A stretch of DNA of 64,000 nucleotides from Arabidopsis thaliana (lineage: Eukaryota; Streptophyta; Magnoliopsida; Brassicales; Brassicaceae), in contig NC_003076.8 of NCBI RefSeq assembly GCF_000001735.4, forward strand, positions 7,502,001 through 7,566,000, written 5' to 3'. Positions 34,328 to 45,796 of this stretch are shown here, in pieces. A program made the position numbers and the translations under genes. The notes beneath the pieces were generated by a model. The model ran no database searches. It saw only the letters and a list, made by a program, of their open reading frames with translations, and was not told the origin of the DNA. Numbering within the stretch: position 1 is the first letter of the stretch; the number at the start of each line of letters is the position of its first letter.

Positions 34328-35853
34328 CTATCTTTGAAATCTAACAACGTTGATTTCACAAGCACTAGAACATCTCTGGAATGTCATGAGTTCCCTAACG
34401 ACGAGAGACTCTTGTTCCTCGCTATGACAATCTCTGCATAGCTTAAACTTCTTGAGGACTAGCGAATTCTCAAGGAAATATTTTGATAGTTTCATCTCTT
34501 CTCCACTTCCATAGTTTGGTCGTATAATCTCAACATTCTCAAGGCTTGATTGCAAACACTTCGGCACTGATGATGATAGACTGATTTCTTCATTTTCCAT
34601 TTCACCTTTCAGCTTCTGCATATGTCAATTATCCCAAACAGTTGAATAAACGTCTTTTATAACAGTGACAATGAAACATGTGGTTTTTAAAGCAAAATCA
34701 TTTACCAAGACAAGTGATTTGAGATTTGGACAGCTCTCAAGAACGCATGGCAACATTTCCAAATCACAAACATAGAATTTCGCATGTAACCGCGTCATGT
34801 TACGAAACTGAGGCATCGGCTCGTGCTTCAAGTAGTGACAAATGATCTGCAAAACACAAAGAAAATGCAGTTTTCATCCTAAGAGACACATTCAAATGAC
34901 CAGTTTTATATATTTGTATGCATATATACCTTCAAAGTTGTTCCACTAATAGTCATGTCCCTTAAGCTTGAGAGCCCGGTGAGAAATTTACCGACATTGC
35001 TTCTCTCGAACGACTCCTCTAGATCCCAAATATCGGACACATTAAAACTGACCTTGATATCTGCCTTTGCAGATGAACACAAATTGTTTATCACAAAACT
35101 CACTGACTGATCATCTTTAAGACTTAGATACACGAGCTGAGGAGCATCAATGACAACCTTCCAATCGTCACTATCATCATTATACCAACACTTGGAACTA
35201 TCAATAACGAGTTTGAGACTGTTTAGTGACTGAGAGCTCACCCTTAAAACCTTCTCAGTGGCTTCATCTACATTTCTAACAACAGTTAAATCTTCAAGAA
35301 CCGGGCATGATGAGATAAACTTCTCCATAGTCTCAGCATAAGAATAGATATTCTCTTCTAAATGCATCACCTTAAGATTAGGTAATGACACAAACACGAA
35401 ACGATGCAGCATCACAAGATGAAGTCTCAATGAAACCAAACTCTCACTTAAGTAAACGGTTAGAGGCAGCGTATCAATCATATGATCAATACGACTGTCA
35501 ACTTCAAGATGTTGGATTCTACGCTTAACAGCGTCTTCGATCCACGGTATGATTGTCCACATATCAACAGCTTCCATCTGAAAAGAAATCTGGAGCTTGT
35601 GTAAGCATGAATCTTTAAAAGAATCAAGAAACCGAGTGGCGAAACTGATGAATGTAGTGGCATCATCGAAAGCATCAATGTCTATATCCAAGACAGGGGT
35701 TGAAAGCCAGAGATCTTTCCATCTGGTGGACAAAATGCTAGTAGTAACAGCATTCTCTGTAGGAAGATTAGAGAGTATCTGACTTAGCAAATGATCAGGT
35801 AAGCTACTTATCCTATCTTCTCCAGATCTACGAATTGCTCCTTGGTTACTCAT
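34328..35853 (-). CDS. F-box/FBD/LRR-repeat protein (likely At5g22660)
   Basis: Three minus-strand exons, 34930-35853, 34706-34846 and 34328-34615, phase 0, give 450 residues. The F-box is at about residues 10-56 (EDRISSLPDHLLSQILSNLP, then SILSTRWKDLW). The LRR region has FVSLPNLKVMHLEENIY, ISSCPVLEDLTVV and VLRVSSQSLNSLKLV. The FBD is in the last exon (VPKCLQSSLENVEI, then KLSKYFLENSLVLKKF). It is a likely SCF substrate receptor; the target is unknown. It faces HD2B tail to tail, only about 270 bases apart. Its sequence is close to the gene at 43653-45307 (shared IDIDAFDDATTF), marking them as recent duplicates. Confidence 0.9.
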
Positions 35854-36191
35854 TTGCTATCTTCACCAAAATGGTCGATTCTTAGCTGCCGAAGAAACCA
35901 ATAACCAAACAAACCAATAGCTCTGCCTTCGCAGATCCGCTACAAAGAGTCTTTAGTTTCTCTCTAAGACTTCTTAGGAAAGCTTCGTTTACAATGGCTT
36001 TGGATGGAAAGATAAAATAAAAATCTAAACTAGAGATGAGAGTTGACTATGATGAGGATTGGTGAGAGATTAATAAAATGAAATCTAATGAATAAAAAAA
36101 CCTACAAGTGTTCTCAAAAAAGGAACTTTCCTTAAAAAGGAAGGAAACTGCAAATTTAAGTGTTACAGAAACTTGTGTATATAAAGTCCTT
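35854..36191. other. Spacer between two minus-strand F-box genes
   Basis: Short promoter/leader of the gene to the left and 3' flank of the gene to the right. A segment with AAGAAACCAATA near 35894 and the following leader resembles the one near 45530, consistent with duplication of gene plus promoter. No other gene is seen. Confidence 0.5.
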
Positions 36192-37685
36192 TCAAACTTC
36201 AACAACAACTTCACAAGAAGCAGAACATCTCCTAAATCTCAAGAGTTCCTTGAAGATGATAGACTCTTCGTCCATTCTCTTACAACCCAATTGCAATGTA
36301 AACTTCTTGAGCACTGCCGAATTCTCGAGGAAGTACTTTACTAGTTTCATTTCAGCTTCAGCTCCGCTTATCGGTGTATGAATCTCAACGTGCTCCAGAG
36401 ATGATCTCAAACATTTTGGAATTGATGATGAGAGAATAAGTAAGTCGTTCTTCTTAAATACCTCCAGTTCCTGCATATAAAAAATCATTCAAGAAGTTAA
36501 GTCATGATGATGTGAGTAAACCATAAGGTACAAGTTTAAGTCAAAGCCATCACCAATACAAGAGATTTGAGATTTGGACAGCTCTCAAGAAAGTTTGGCA
36601 ACTTTTCCAAATCAGAGTTACAAAAGACCGCATAGAATTGGATCATGTTAGGAAACTGAGGCAGTGGTTCGTGTCTCATGTAGCGAGAGAGGACCTGCAA
36701 ACACAAAGAAAATACAACTTTAAAGAGACTTTAAAATACTCAGTTACTCCCATTGACATATATATATATATACCTTTAAAGTTGTTCCACTCATAGTCAT
36801 GTCCCTTACGCTCGAGAGCCTGGTGAAGAAGTTTCTCACTACACTTCTCGTTAACAGGAAATTTTTCAATACACTTCTCACCACATCGAAAGTTACATCA
36901 ATATCTACCTTGGCAGGTGAAGTCACACTACTTAATACGAAACTTTTAGACTGGTCATCTCTAAGACTCAAATAGCTGAGTCTAGGAGCATCAATCACAA
37001 CCTCCCAACTATCATCTTCAATATCCCCATACCGATCACCATCGAGAGCAAGTATGAGACTCTTTAACGACAGAGAACGCACTCGTAAAACCTTAACAAT
37101 GTTCTCTACATCTCTAGAGACATTTAAATCTTCAAGAACTGGGCAAGATGAGATTAGATTCTCCAGAAGAGCATCATTAGGGTAAATGTTGTCTATTAAA
37201 TGCATTGTTTTGAGACGAGGTAGAGAAACATGATCAAAATCAGGCAATGACACATTATGGAGTCGCAAGGATACCAGAGTCTCACAGGTGTAAAGGCTAT
37301 GGGGTATCAGCTCCTGACCTAAATAACTCCAACGACCTATATCCAAATGTTGTACTTTACGCTTAACCGCATTGTGGATCCACTGCGTCAAGTAAGACCT
37401 ATCATGCTGTTTTTTTTCAAAAGCAAGTTTGAGTTTGTGTATGCATGTCTCTCTAGAGGTATCTAGAAAACCATGGACAACACGCGCAAATTCATAGTAA
37501 CCATGGAACTCTGAAACGTTAAATTCCAACAGAGGAACCGAAAGACTGAATCTTTTCCATCTCTTGGACAAAACACTAGTCCTAACAGCAACCTTTGTAG
37601 GAAGATTAGAGAGTATCCGACACAGCAAATCATCCGGTAACAAACTTATACTATCTTGACTTGTTACTCCTCTCTTCGTGCTCAT
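36192..37685 (-). CDS. F-box/FBD/LRR-repeat protein (likely At5g22670)
   Basis: Exons 36774-37685, 36554-36694 and 36192-36470, phase 0, give 443 residues. The start at 37685 (MSTKRGVTSQDS) is used; the frame extends 27 bases upstream only to a GTG. The F-box is near residues 10-56 (LLPDDLLCRILSNLPTK, SVLSKRWKRF). The LRR region includes SLYTCETLVSLRLHN and SLPRLKTMHLIDNIY. The FBD is in exon 3 (IPKCLRSSLEHVEI, LVKYFLENSAVLKKF). Exon lengths of 141 bases for exon 2 match the neighbours at 34.3 and 43.7 kb. Role inferred: SCF ubiquitin ligase specificity subunit. Confidence 0.9.
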
Positions 37686-38040
37686 TGTTTGCTTAACTCT
37701 TGAGACATACACAAGATCTGCATCAATAGAGGAAGGTTAGAACAAAGAAGCTCACCGTTCATTAAATTAGCACCGGAGATCTCTCTGCCTCTCAGACTCA
37801 CCAGAGGCTTCAGGAGATTTCGTCTTCTAGGGTTTAAGATTTCGGAAAACTATCTGGTTCTTAAGAAACTAACATCCTTTGATTTATCTGTTATTTTCCC
37901 GCGAGATTTTAGTTAAAGATAATATCAAGCAAATATACCTAACTAAATCCGTTAAATAAATAAAAAGAAATCTCAAATGTTGTACTTGAATTTGATCTAC
38001 ACAAGGACAAATAAGACAATCACTATGTCCGACTGTATGA
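37686..38040. other. Promoter/leader of the minus-strand F-box gene
   Basis: Contains the 5' leader of the F-box gene ending at 37685. TCTAGGGTTTAAGA (37826-37840) includes a telo-box-like AAACCCTA on the minus strand. No further gene is supported. Confidence 0.4.
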
Positions 38041-38955
38041 TCATAGTAAGAACCACCTACAAGTCATTTTGAAGGTCAGCAACATAGACAATTTGACATG
38101 TGCTAGATAGCCACGGAAATGCGAGTAAATCTTCTTCTCGAATGGGACCGCTCGAACACAGAACAAATTTCTTGAGGATTGCAGAGTTTTCTGCAAAGTA
38201 CACAAGGCAAGTTTCTTCTCACAAAGATGACAATGGTGTATGCTTTTTATCTCTACAAACTCGAGCGATGACAGCAAAAACTGAGGTGCGAACGAGAGGA
38301 ATCCATCTAGTCCTGAGACGAGGTAATGAAACAAACTCGAAACTACCAAACAATACCGATGGAGTCTTAAGTAAAGGAGTGTCTGACAGATATAGAGGCT
38401 TACAGGCATCACTTCCAAACACTCACGCTTCAGAGGACCAAACTCAACATCAAGATCCTTAAGTTTAGGCGTAGCCACAAAATCTATCCAACGCGTGACA
38501 CAAGACTTGTCATTCACATCCTTTAGAATACTTAGCTTGTCCAAGCATATTTTTTCTTCCCTATAGAATCTAGGAACTTGTTCATATATATAACCCACAA
38601 AGGCATTGTAATCTAGGAACTCTTTAGAGTCCAAATCCAAAAAAAAAAAACATAAATAACAGATTTCAACAAAATCAAAATCCAAGTCCAAACTGTTTTT
38701 GATTTTAATCCAATCTAAATTCTGATCACAGGAAAACTTAAAAGTCATCTTCACGGTCCAACAACCTCGATTTCACATATGCCAGAGCGCCTTGGCAATC
38801 TAAGAAGATCCCTTAACACAGCGTGATTGTCTTCTTCAATGGAACCTTTCAAACGAATAACAAGTCTCTTGAGGATCACAGAGTTCTTTGCAAAGTACAT
38901 TGCTAGTTTCATTTCAATAGGCTTGATAGCAAAACTGGAGTGGACGTAGCTTGAT
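38041..38955 (-). pseudogene. Fused remnants of two F-box/FBD/LRR genes
   Basis: Reading the minus strand, the first part (about 38950 to 38755) is an FBD tail that ends in a stop (KLAMYFAKNSVILKRLVIRL, LLRLPRRSGICEIEVVG), with nothing left of its own F-box. The second part (about 38640 to 38300) is a middle piece without F-box: LDLDSKEFLDYNAFVGYI, TRWIDFVATPKLKDLDVEFG, SLYICQTLLYLRLHR. It passes directly into an FBD-like end (LLSSLEFVEIKS) with most LRRs deleted. The open frame 38041-38754 is therefore a deletion product. Its first 40 residues derive from non-coding sequence. Confidence 0.75.
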
Positions 38956-39368
38956 AGCCCCGATGGACTTACTCACAAAATAAAAAGAGAAGTCCTCATA
39001 GGCATTGAAAGAGCGAGTCTTTTTAGGGTTTCATGCCTTTTTGTCGAACACTCAAGCTCTCTCTAGTACACGCGTTTGAGAGCGTTTACAAAGAAAGGCT
39101 TTATTTTTTCTGTGGTCATAGTCAGAGCTTTCCTTAGACTTTGAAAATGAAGACAGCTGTTGAAAGCAATTACGCCACCGTCTTTAGTGTAAAGACATCA
39201 AAGCGACGCGTATGTGACTTAGTCAATTTCTAACTGGAGACCAAAAGTCAGAGAGGACTGAGGAAATTCAAATCTATACGATGATGATTATCAATGATGA
39301 AGAAAGTAGAGTGTCTCACAATTTGGTTATCGAAATCTTAAGGTTTCCATCTTCAAAAGCATCTACGT
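38956..39368. other. Promoter region of the TNL gene
   Basis: Holds the upstream sequence of the TNL gene starting at 39369 and the decayed edge of the F-box remnants. The segment at about 39190-39230 (ACATCAAAGCGACGCGTATG) is similar to one near 43406-43435 downstream of the TNL, showing that duplicated sequence flanks this gene. No other gene is seen. Confidence 0.5.
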
Positions 39369-42300
39369 ATGGCTCTTTCTTATCGCAATTGGTTGTACGA
39401 CGTGTTCCCGAGCTTCAGCGGAGAAGACGTACGTGTAACTTTCCTCAGCCACTTTCTGAAGGAGCTTGATCGGAAATTGATTAGTGTATTCAAAGACAAC
39501 GATATCCAGAGAAGTCAATCGCTCGATCCCGAGCTTAAACTGGCGATTAGGGATTCGAGGATTGCAATCGTCGTCTTCTCCAAAAACTACGCTGCTTCTA
39601 GCTGGTGCCTTGACGAGTTGCTGGAGATTGTGAAATGTAAAGAAGAGTTTGGTCAAATTGTAATTCCCGTTTTCTACGGTTTGGATCCTTGTCATGTTAG
39701 GAAACAGAGTGGCGAATTCGGAATTGTGTTTGAAAACACTTGCCAGACCAAAACAGATGATGAGATACAAAAATGGCGGAGAGCATTGACTGATGTAGCT
39801 AACATCCTCGGGTTTCATTCTTCCAACTGGTACGAACTACGAATACTTGATGAATCTTTACATAATCTGGTGTGTTATGAATTATCTTTCTTTCTTTGTT
39901 TAGGGATAATGAAGCAACCATGGTTGAAGATATAGCCAATGATGTTTTGGCTAAACTGAATTTAACTACAACATCTAATGACTTTGAGGGTTTTGTTGGC
40001 ATCGAAGGTCATATCGCAAAGATTAGTTTAATGTTGTGCTTGGAATGTAAACAAGTGAGGATGTTTGGGATTTGGGGACCTTCTGGTATTGGAAAGACTA
40101 CCATTGCTAGAGCTCTGTTTAGTCGAATCTCTCGTCATTTCCAAGGTAGCGTTTTCTTAGACAGAGCTTTCGTGTCTAAGAGTATGGAAATTTATAGTGG
40201 AGGCAACGTGGACAACTACAACGCCAAGCTGCATTTGCAAGGAAAGTTTTTGTCTGAAATTTTAAGAGCAAAAGACATAAAGATATCTAATTTAGGTGTT
40301 GTGGGAGAGAGGCTAAAGCATATGAAAGTTTTAATCTTTATTGATGATTTGGATGATCAAGTGGTGTTAGATGCTTTGGCGAGTAAACCTCATTGGTTTG
40401 GTTGTGGGAGCAGAATCATTGTTATTACAAAAGATAAGCAATTTTTTAGGGCTCATGGGATTGGTCTTTTTTACGAAGTGGGTCTCCCATCTGATAAACT
40501 AGCTCTAGAGATGTTCTCTCAGTCTGCTTTCAGGCAAAACTCTCCACCTCCTGGTTTCACAGAGCTTGCTTCTGAAGTTTCAAAACGTTCTGGTAATCTT
40601 CCTTTGGCTCTTAATGTTTTGGGTTCGCATCTTCGAGGGAGGGACAAAGAAGATTGGATTGATATGTTGCCAAGGCTTCGAAAAGGTTTGGATGGGAAGA
40701 TTGAGAAAATATTAAGAGTTGGCTACGATGAGTTAAGTAATAAAGATGATAAAGCTATATTTCGTCTCATCGCATGTCTCTTCAATGGTGCGGAAATCAG
40801 TTACATCAAGCTGCTACTTGCAGATAGTAACTTGGGTGTTACCATTGGGCTTAAAAACCTAGTTGATAAGTCCCTCATACGTATTGGGTGTGACACTGTG
40901 GAGATGCACAGCATGTTACAAGAAATGGGTAGAGAAATTGTTCGGGAACAGTCCATTTACGAGCCTGGAGAACGGGAATTTCTGGTGGATTCGACGGATA
41001 TTTTGGATGTACTTAATGATAACACTGTAAGTGCTCTTTTCATAACCACCTGATACAACTTCTACAACTCTTACAGCATAGTCTGATCTTTACAACTTTT
41101 TCTCAGGGTACGAAAAAGGTTTTAGGTATATCATTTGATATGTCTGAGATTGAGGAGTTGCACATACATAAGAGAGCCTTCAAAAGGATGCCTAATCTCA
41201 GGTTCTTAAGATTTTACAAGAAATTAGGGAAGCAGAGTAAAGAAGCCAGATTGCACCTACAAGAAGGCTTTGACAAGTTTTTCCCCCCTAAACTCAAATT
41301 ACTGAGTTGGGATGACTACCCGATGAGGCGTATGCCTTCTAACTTTCATGCTGGATATCTCGTTGTACTGAGAATGCAACACAGCAAGCTCGAAAAGTTA
41401 TGGCAAGGAGTTCAGGTGAAGTTTTGTAGCAAGATTAGGCACATTACTATATTACCTTTTGAATGGCATATGTAGTCAGAGATGTGTTCTTTTCTTCTTT
41501 GATAGATAGAGTTTGCAACTTTTGATATATAGTTCAAAAGATGAGGAGAAATAGGATTATAATGCAATTGGAGATTGAAACCTCTCAAGTGTATATGAAA
41601 ACTGACCACTGATTATTTATTTGTTTTGTTTTTTTCAGCCGCTTACATGCCTCAGGGAGATGCAGTTGTGGGGATCAAAAAAACTGAAAGAAATCCCAGA
41701 TCTCTCGTTGGCCACCAATCTTGAAACACTTTATCTCAACGATTGCTCGAGTTTAGTGGAGCTTCCTTCCTCTATCAAGAATCTGAATAAACTGTGGGAC
41801 TTGGGTATGAAAGGATGTGAAAAGCTGGAGCTTCTTCCAACCGACATCAACCTCAAATCTCTCTATCGCCTTGATCTTGGTAGATGCTCACGGTTGAAGA
41901 GTTTTCCTGATATCTCAAGTAACATTTCAGAGCTCTATCTGAATCGAACAGCGATTGAAGAAGTTCCTTGGTGGATCCAGAAATTCTCCAGGCTTAAACG
42001 TTTACGTATGAGGGAATGCAAAAAGCTCAAATGTATATCTCCAAACATCTCCAAACTGAAACATCTTGAGATGCTCGACTTTTCAAACTGCATAGCAACT
42101 ACAGAAGAAGAAGCTCTTGTTCAACAACAATCAGTTTTGAAGTATCTCATATTTCCAGGAGGACAAGTGCCTTTGTATTTCACTTACCAAGCTACTGGAA
42201 GCTCTTTGGCCATCCCTTTGTCATTACATCAGAGCTCTCTCTCTCAACAATTATTGGGATTTAGGGCTTGCGTCGTGCTTGATGCTGAATCTATGTCCTC

Positions 42301-42888
42301 CGAGTTATACGTAATTGATATCAAGGTATGTTGTCGCTTGAGTGGTAAACGCAGCAACCTCTTTGATTCCGCTGACTGTCGGGATGCCTTCTTTACACCT
42401 CAGATGGATAGTCATTTGGTTATATTTGATTGTTGTTTCCCTCTAAACCAAGATAACGTTCGTCTAGCTGAACTGAACAATGATAAGGTGGTCACAGAGT
42501 TTCATTTCACTAGTATTTCTCGCTGCAAAATAACAGGAGTCGGTGTACGCTTCCTCAGGGACTGTTCATTACCAGAGAACCATCATAATGATCCAAATAT
42601 TCTTGCACCTAATTGTGGATGCCCTGAGACTGAACACTCTGATGAGTATGGAGAATTCGGTGTAGAGACGAAAAGAAGTAGGAAGCGAAAGCGGGTAAGC
42701 ATTAGGCATAACATGTACACAATACTAGATATGTGTCCCAGTTCTGTTTCAGGATCAACCACTTACTATTTTGTATAATAAAGATCACTGCATTTTGTTT
42801 TATTTTTCAGATAACCTTAAGGACCGCTCAAGAAACTATTGACTTGCCCTACCTTCAGATCCGGGAAGAACAGAGGATGTCACTTTGA
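39369..42888 (+). CDS. TIR-NBS-LRR immune receptor (likely At5g22690)
   Basis: Five exons: 39369-39829, 39904-41026, 41107-41415, 41639-42694 and 42811-42888. They give 1008 residues. The TIR domain spans about 9-150 (YDVFPSFSGEDVR; SSWCLDEL with the catalytic Glu near 83). The NB-ARC has its P-loop GPSGIGKTT at about 212-220, kinase-2 VLIFIDDLDD near 297-306, GSRIIVITK near 323, GNLPLAL near 385, and MHS (489-491) at the MHD position. LRRs run from about 540-780, exon 4 beginning at PLTCLREMQLWGSK. A C-terminal jelly-roll/Ig-like domain starts near IFPGGQVPLYF (about 802). A basic KRSRKRKR cluster (976-983) resembles a nuclear localisation signal. TNLs detect pathogen effectors and signal through TIR NADase activity and EDS1. 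It is the only plus-strand gene inside a minus-strand F-box cluster. Failure to splice the last intron would stop translation at 42778. Confidence 0.92.
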
Positions 42889-43652
42889 ATCTTTGATTCG
42901 AGAAGCTTTCATGGCGCGAAATGAGTGGTTTCACCGGTTCTAATGGAACAGCAAGAGACAAAGAAGACATGCAGAGAGTCGTCGCATAGTTGTGTTATTA
43001 GATGTCTTTGTTTTAGACAAACAAATGACTTTTCACTTTTCAGACTTCAGAGGAATAAGAGTCAATGCCATTGATAAGAGGAAGCGAGTTTCTTGATAAC
43101 ACTTGTTGTCGTCTCTTTCTTCATCTTTCTCATAGCCCAAATATGTAATGACGTTGTCAATTAAAGGCATAAAAGTCAAGCCAAATCAAATTGCATTGAA
43201 ATTCATTTCAAGCTGCAGAGGTTAAGCTGAATCAAATCCGAATTTAGTGCAATCAAGCTGAATAAATCTCGACTGGACTAGTTAGTTTACTAATAATAAT
43301 ACAAGAAGAAGAAAATGCAGTTTTCATCCAAAGAGACACTGTCAGTTGTTCCACTTATAGTAAGGCCCACAGTACGTGCAAGGTCGCTCAGTCGCTGATG
43401 ATGATGTCATCAAAACGTTGCGTATCATCGCCGAGTCAACAAGACAGTCGGAAATAGATTATTCAGTCCAAAGCGACAAGTAGAGAGTCAACGACTTATG
43501 ATGAATAGATGAAGAAACAATACTTGAAAGAGTTTTGGAATCCTCAAGCATCATCCATGAGTTCTGTCCAAATTACAAACCAAAGTTTTCCAAATCCTCG
43601 AACATGTTTATGATTTTAATCGAATCTAAATTCTCATCACAGATAAACATAA
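42889..43652. other. TNL 3' end and patchwork of duplicated fragments
   Basis: After the TNL 3' flank, 43104-43165 matches the last HD2B intron region (33886-33945; shared ATCTTTCTCATAGCCCAAA). 43313-43372 matches F-box intron 1 and the end of exon 1 (GAAAATGCAGTTTTCATCC). 43590-43690 matches 38690-38780. So this stretch is a mosaic of neighbouring gene pieces, with no gene of its own. Confidence 0.6.
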
Positions 43653-45307
43653 TCATCTTCGCAGTCCACGAACCTCTATTTCACATATGCTATATCGCCA
43701 CAGCAATGCAAGTAGATCTTCTTCTTGAATGGAAACTCTCCCAACATATACAAATTTCTTCAGCATTACAGAGTTCTTTGCAAAGTACCTTGCTACTTTC
43801 ATCACATAACGCTTTCTACAGAGTCTGCTTCTTATCTCTACAAACTCTAGCGATGATAGGAAACACGGAGGCACAGACGAGACTCTTGATTGTTGTTCCG
43901 TCTCAGCGGAAGATAGTAGACCCTGAAAAATACACAACATACAAAACAAAAAAAGATGAATGAGGACAACCGAATTCTCCAGGAAATATTTTGATAGTTT
44001 CATCTCTTCTCCATTTCCATAGTTGGGTCTTATAATCTCAACATTCTCAAGGCTTGATTGCAAACACTTTGGCACTGATGATGAGAAACTAGTTTCTTCA
44101 GTTTCCATTTCACCTTTTAGCTTCTACATATGTCAATTATCCCAAACGGATGAAAGTGAAACATGTTTTATAAAGAAAAATCACTTACCAAGACAAGGGA
44201 TTTGAGATTTGGACAGCTCTCAAGAACGCATGGCAACATTTCCAAATCACAATCATAGAATCTCGCATTTAACCGCACCATGTTACAAAACTGAGGCATC
44301 GGTTCGTGCTTCAAGTAGTGACAAATGATCTGCAAAACACAAAGAAAATGCAGTTTTTATCCAAAGAGACAGTGTCAAAAGTTCAACTATATATCTGTGT
44401 ATACCATCAAAGTTGTTCCACTTATAGTTAGGTCCCTTATGCTTGAGAGCCCGGTGAGTAATTTACCAACATTGCTTCTCTCGAACGTGACAGGTAGATC
44501 CCAAATATCGTTCACATTAAAACTAACCTTGATATCTGCTTTTGCGGATGAACCCAAATTGCTTATCACAAAACTCGCCGACTGATCATCTTTAAGACTC
44601 AGATACGCCAGCCGAGGAGCATCAATGATAACCTTCCACTCGTCGATATCATCAATAAACCAACCGTTGGAACTATCAAGAACGAGTTTGAGACTGTTAA
44701 GTGACCTAGAGCGCACCCGTAAAATCTTCTCGGTGATAATATCTACAATTCTAACAACGGTTAAATCTTCAAGAACCGGGCATGATGAGATGAAGTTCTC
44801 CAGAGTCTCAAGACAATAATATATATTCTCTTCTAGATGCATCACCTTGAGATTTGGCAAAGATACAAACTCGTAACGATGCAGCGTCACAAAATGAAGT
44901 CTCAATGAAACCAAAGTCTCACTTAAGTAAAGGGTTAGATACACTGCCTCAAAATGAAAACTGAAGCGACAGTCGACTTCAAGATGTTGGATTCTACGAT
45001 TAACAGCGTCTTGGATCCACGGCATGATTGTACACATATCAACATCATCCCTCTCAACTGAAAGCTTGAACTTGTGTAAGCATGAATCCTTGGAGAATTC
45101 AAGAAACCGAGAGGCGAAACTGACGAATGTAGTGGCATCATCGAAAGCATCAATATCTATATCCAAGACAGGGGTTGAAAGCCAGATACTTCTCCATCTG
45201 GTTGACAAAATGCTAGTAGTAACAGCATTCTTTGTAGGAAGATTTGAGAGTATCTGACACAGCAACTCATCAGGTAGGCTGCTTATCCTATCTCCTCGGT
45301 TGCTCAT
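43653..45307 (-). CDS. F-box/FBD/LRR-repeat protein with a doubled FBD (likely At5g22700)
   Basis: Exons 44405-45307, 44189-44329 and an open last exon 43653-44123 give about 504 residues if read straight through. The start at 45307 (MSNRGDRISSLPDELL) matches the paralogue at 35853; the frame is open upstream to 45418. F-box near residues 3-50 (ILSNLPTKNAVTTSILSTRW), LRRs, then FBD number one (VPKCLQSSLENVEI, KLSKYFLENSVV). After a hydrophobic bridge (IHLFLFCMLCIFQ) comes a second FBD from another lineage (VPPCFLSSLEFVEI, VARYFAKNSVMLKKF). The bridge equals the end of a typical family intron (a T-rich stretch plus CAG), suggesting an unequal exchange between two FBD exons that left the frame open. 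Whether a 45-50 base bridge is spliced is unknown; it is short for a plant intron. Confidence 0.8.
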
Positions 45308-45796
45308 TTGATTTCTCTTTTGGGAAAAACACTCAAGACAAGTTATCTGCATCACAAACAACAAAGCGAAAACCGAATGTTTTAAAATGATGATCCATGG
45401 TTTACATATAGATACCATTATTTCATGATTCAGCTATTCCGCTATTTATCGGACATACCAATGCTCAAAAGTGGAACGTTAGAGAGAGAGAGAGAGAAAT
45501 ACCAAATCACCATCGATTCTTCGCTGCCGAAGAAACCAATAGCGGCGAATGTCGCCGCCCCCACAGATTCGCTACAAAGAGCCTATAGATTCTCTCTGCT
45601 TAAGAAACCCTTCTTTTACAATGGATTTAGATGGAAAGATAAGATAAAAATCTAAACTAGAGATGGGAGTTGACTGAATAGGATTTGTGAAATAAAAAAT
45701 GAAATCTAATGAAAAAAAAAACGGTTCGGGTAAGACTATAAATATTAAATTCTCCAATACCAAACTATCCTAAAAGGGAAAATGCAATTTGAAGTG
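45308..45796. other. Promoter/leader of the minus-strand F-box gene
   Basis: Contains the upstream region of the gene starting at 45307, with a GA microsatellite at about 45481-45497. The segment at about 45516-45660 is similar to 35880-36030 (same leader in the paralogue). No separate gene is seen. Confidence 0.5.

Noticed and set aside
39363..39818. Minus-strand open frame of 151 residues
   Set aside because: It lies exactly opposite the TIR-coding exon, which has all family motifs. It is an antisense shadow.
43535..43963. Plus-strand frame of 142 residues
   Set aside because: It is opposite the FBD part of the minus-strand F-box gene and duplicated debris.
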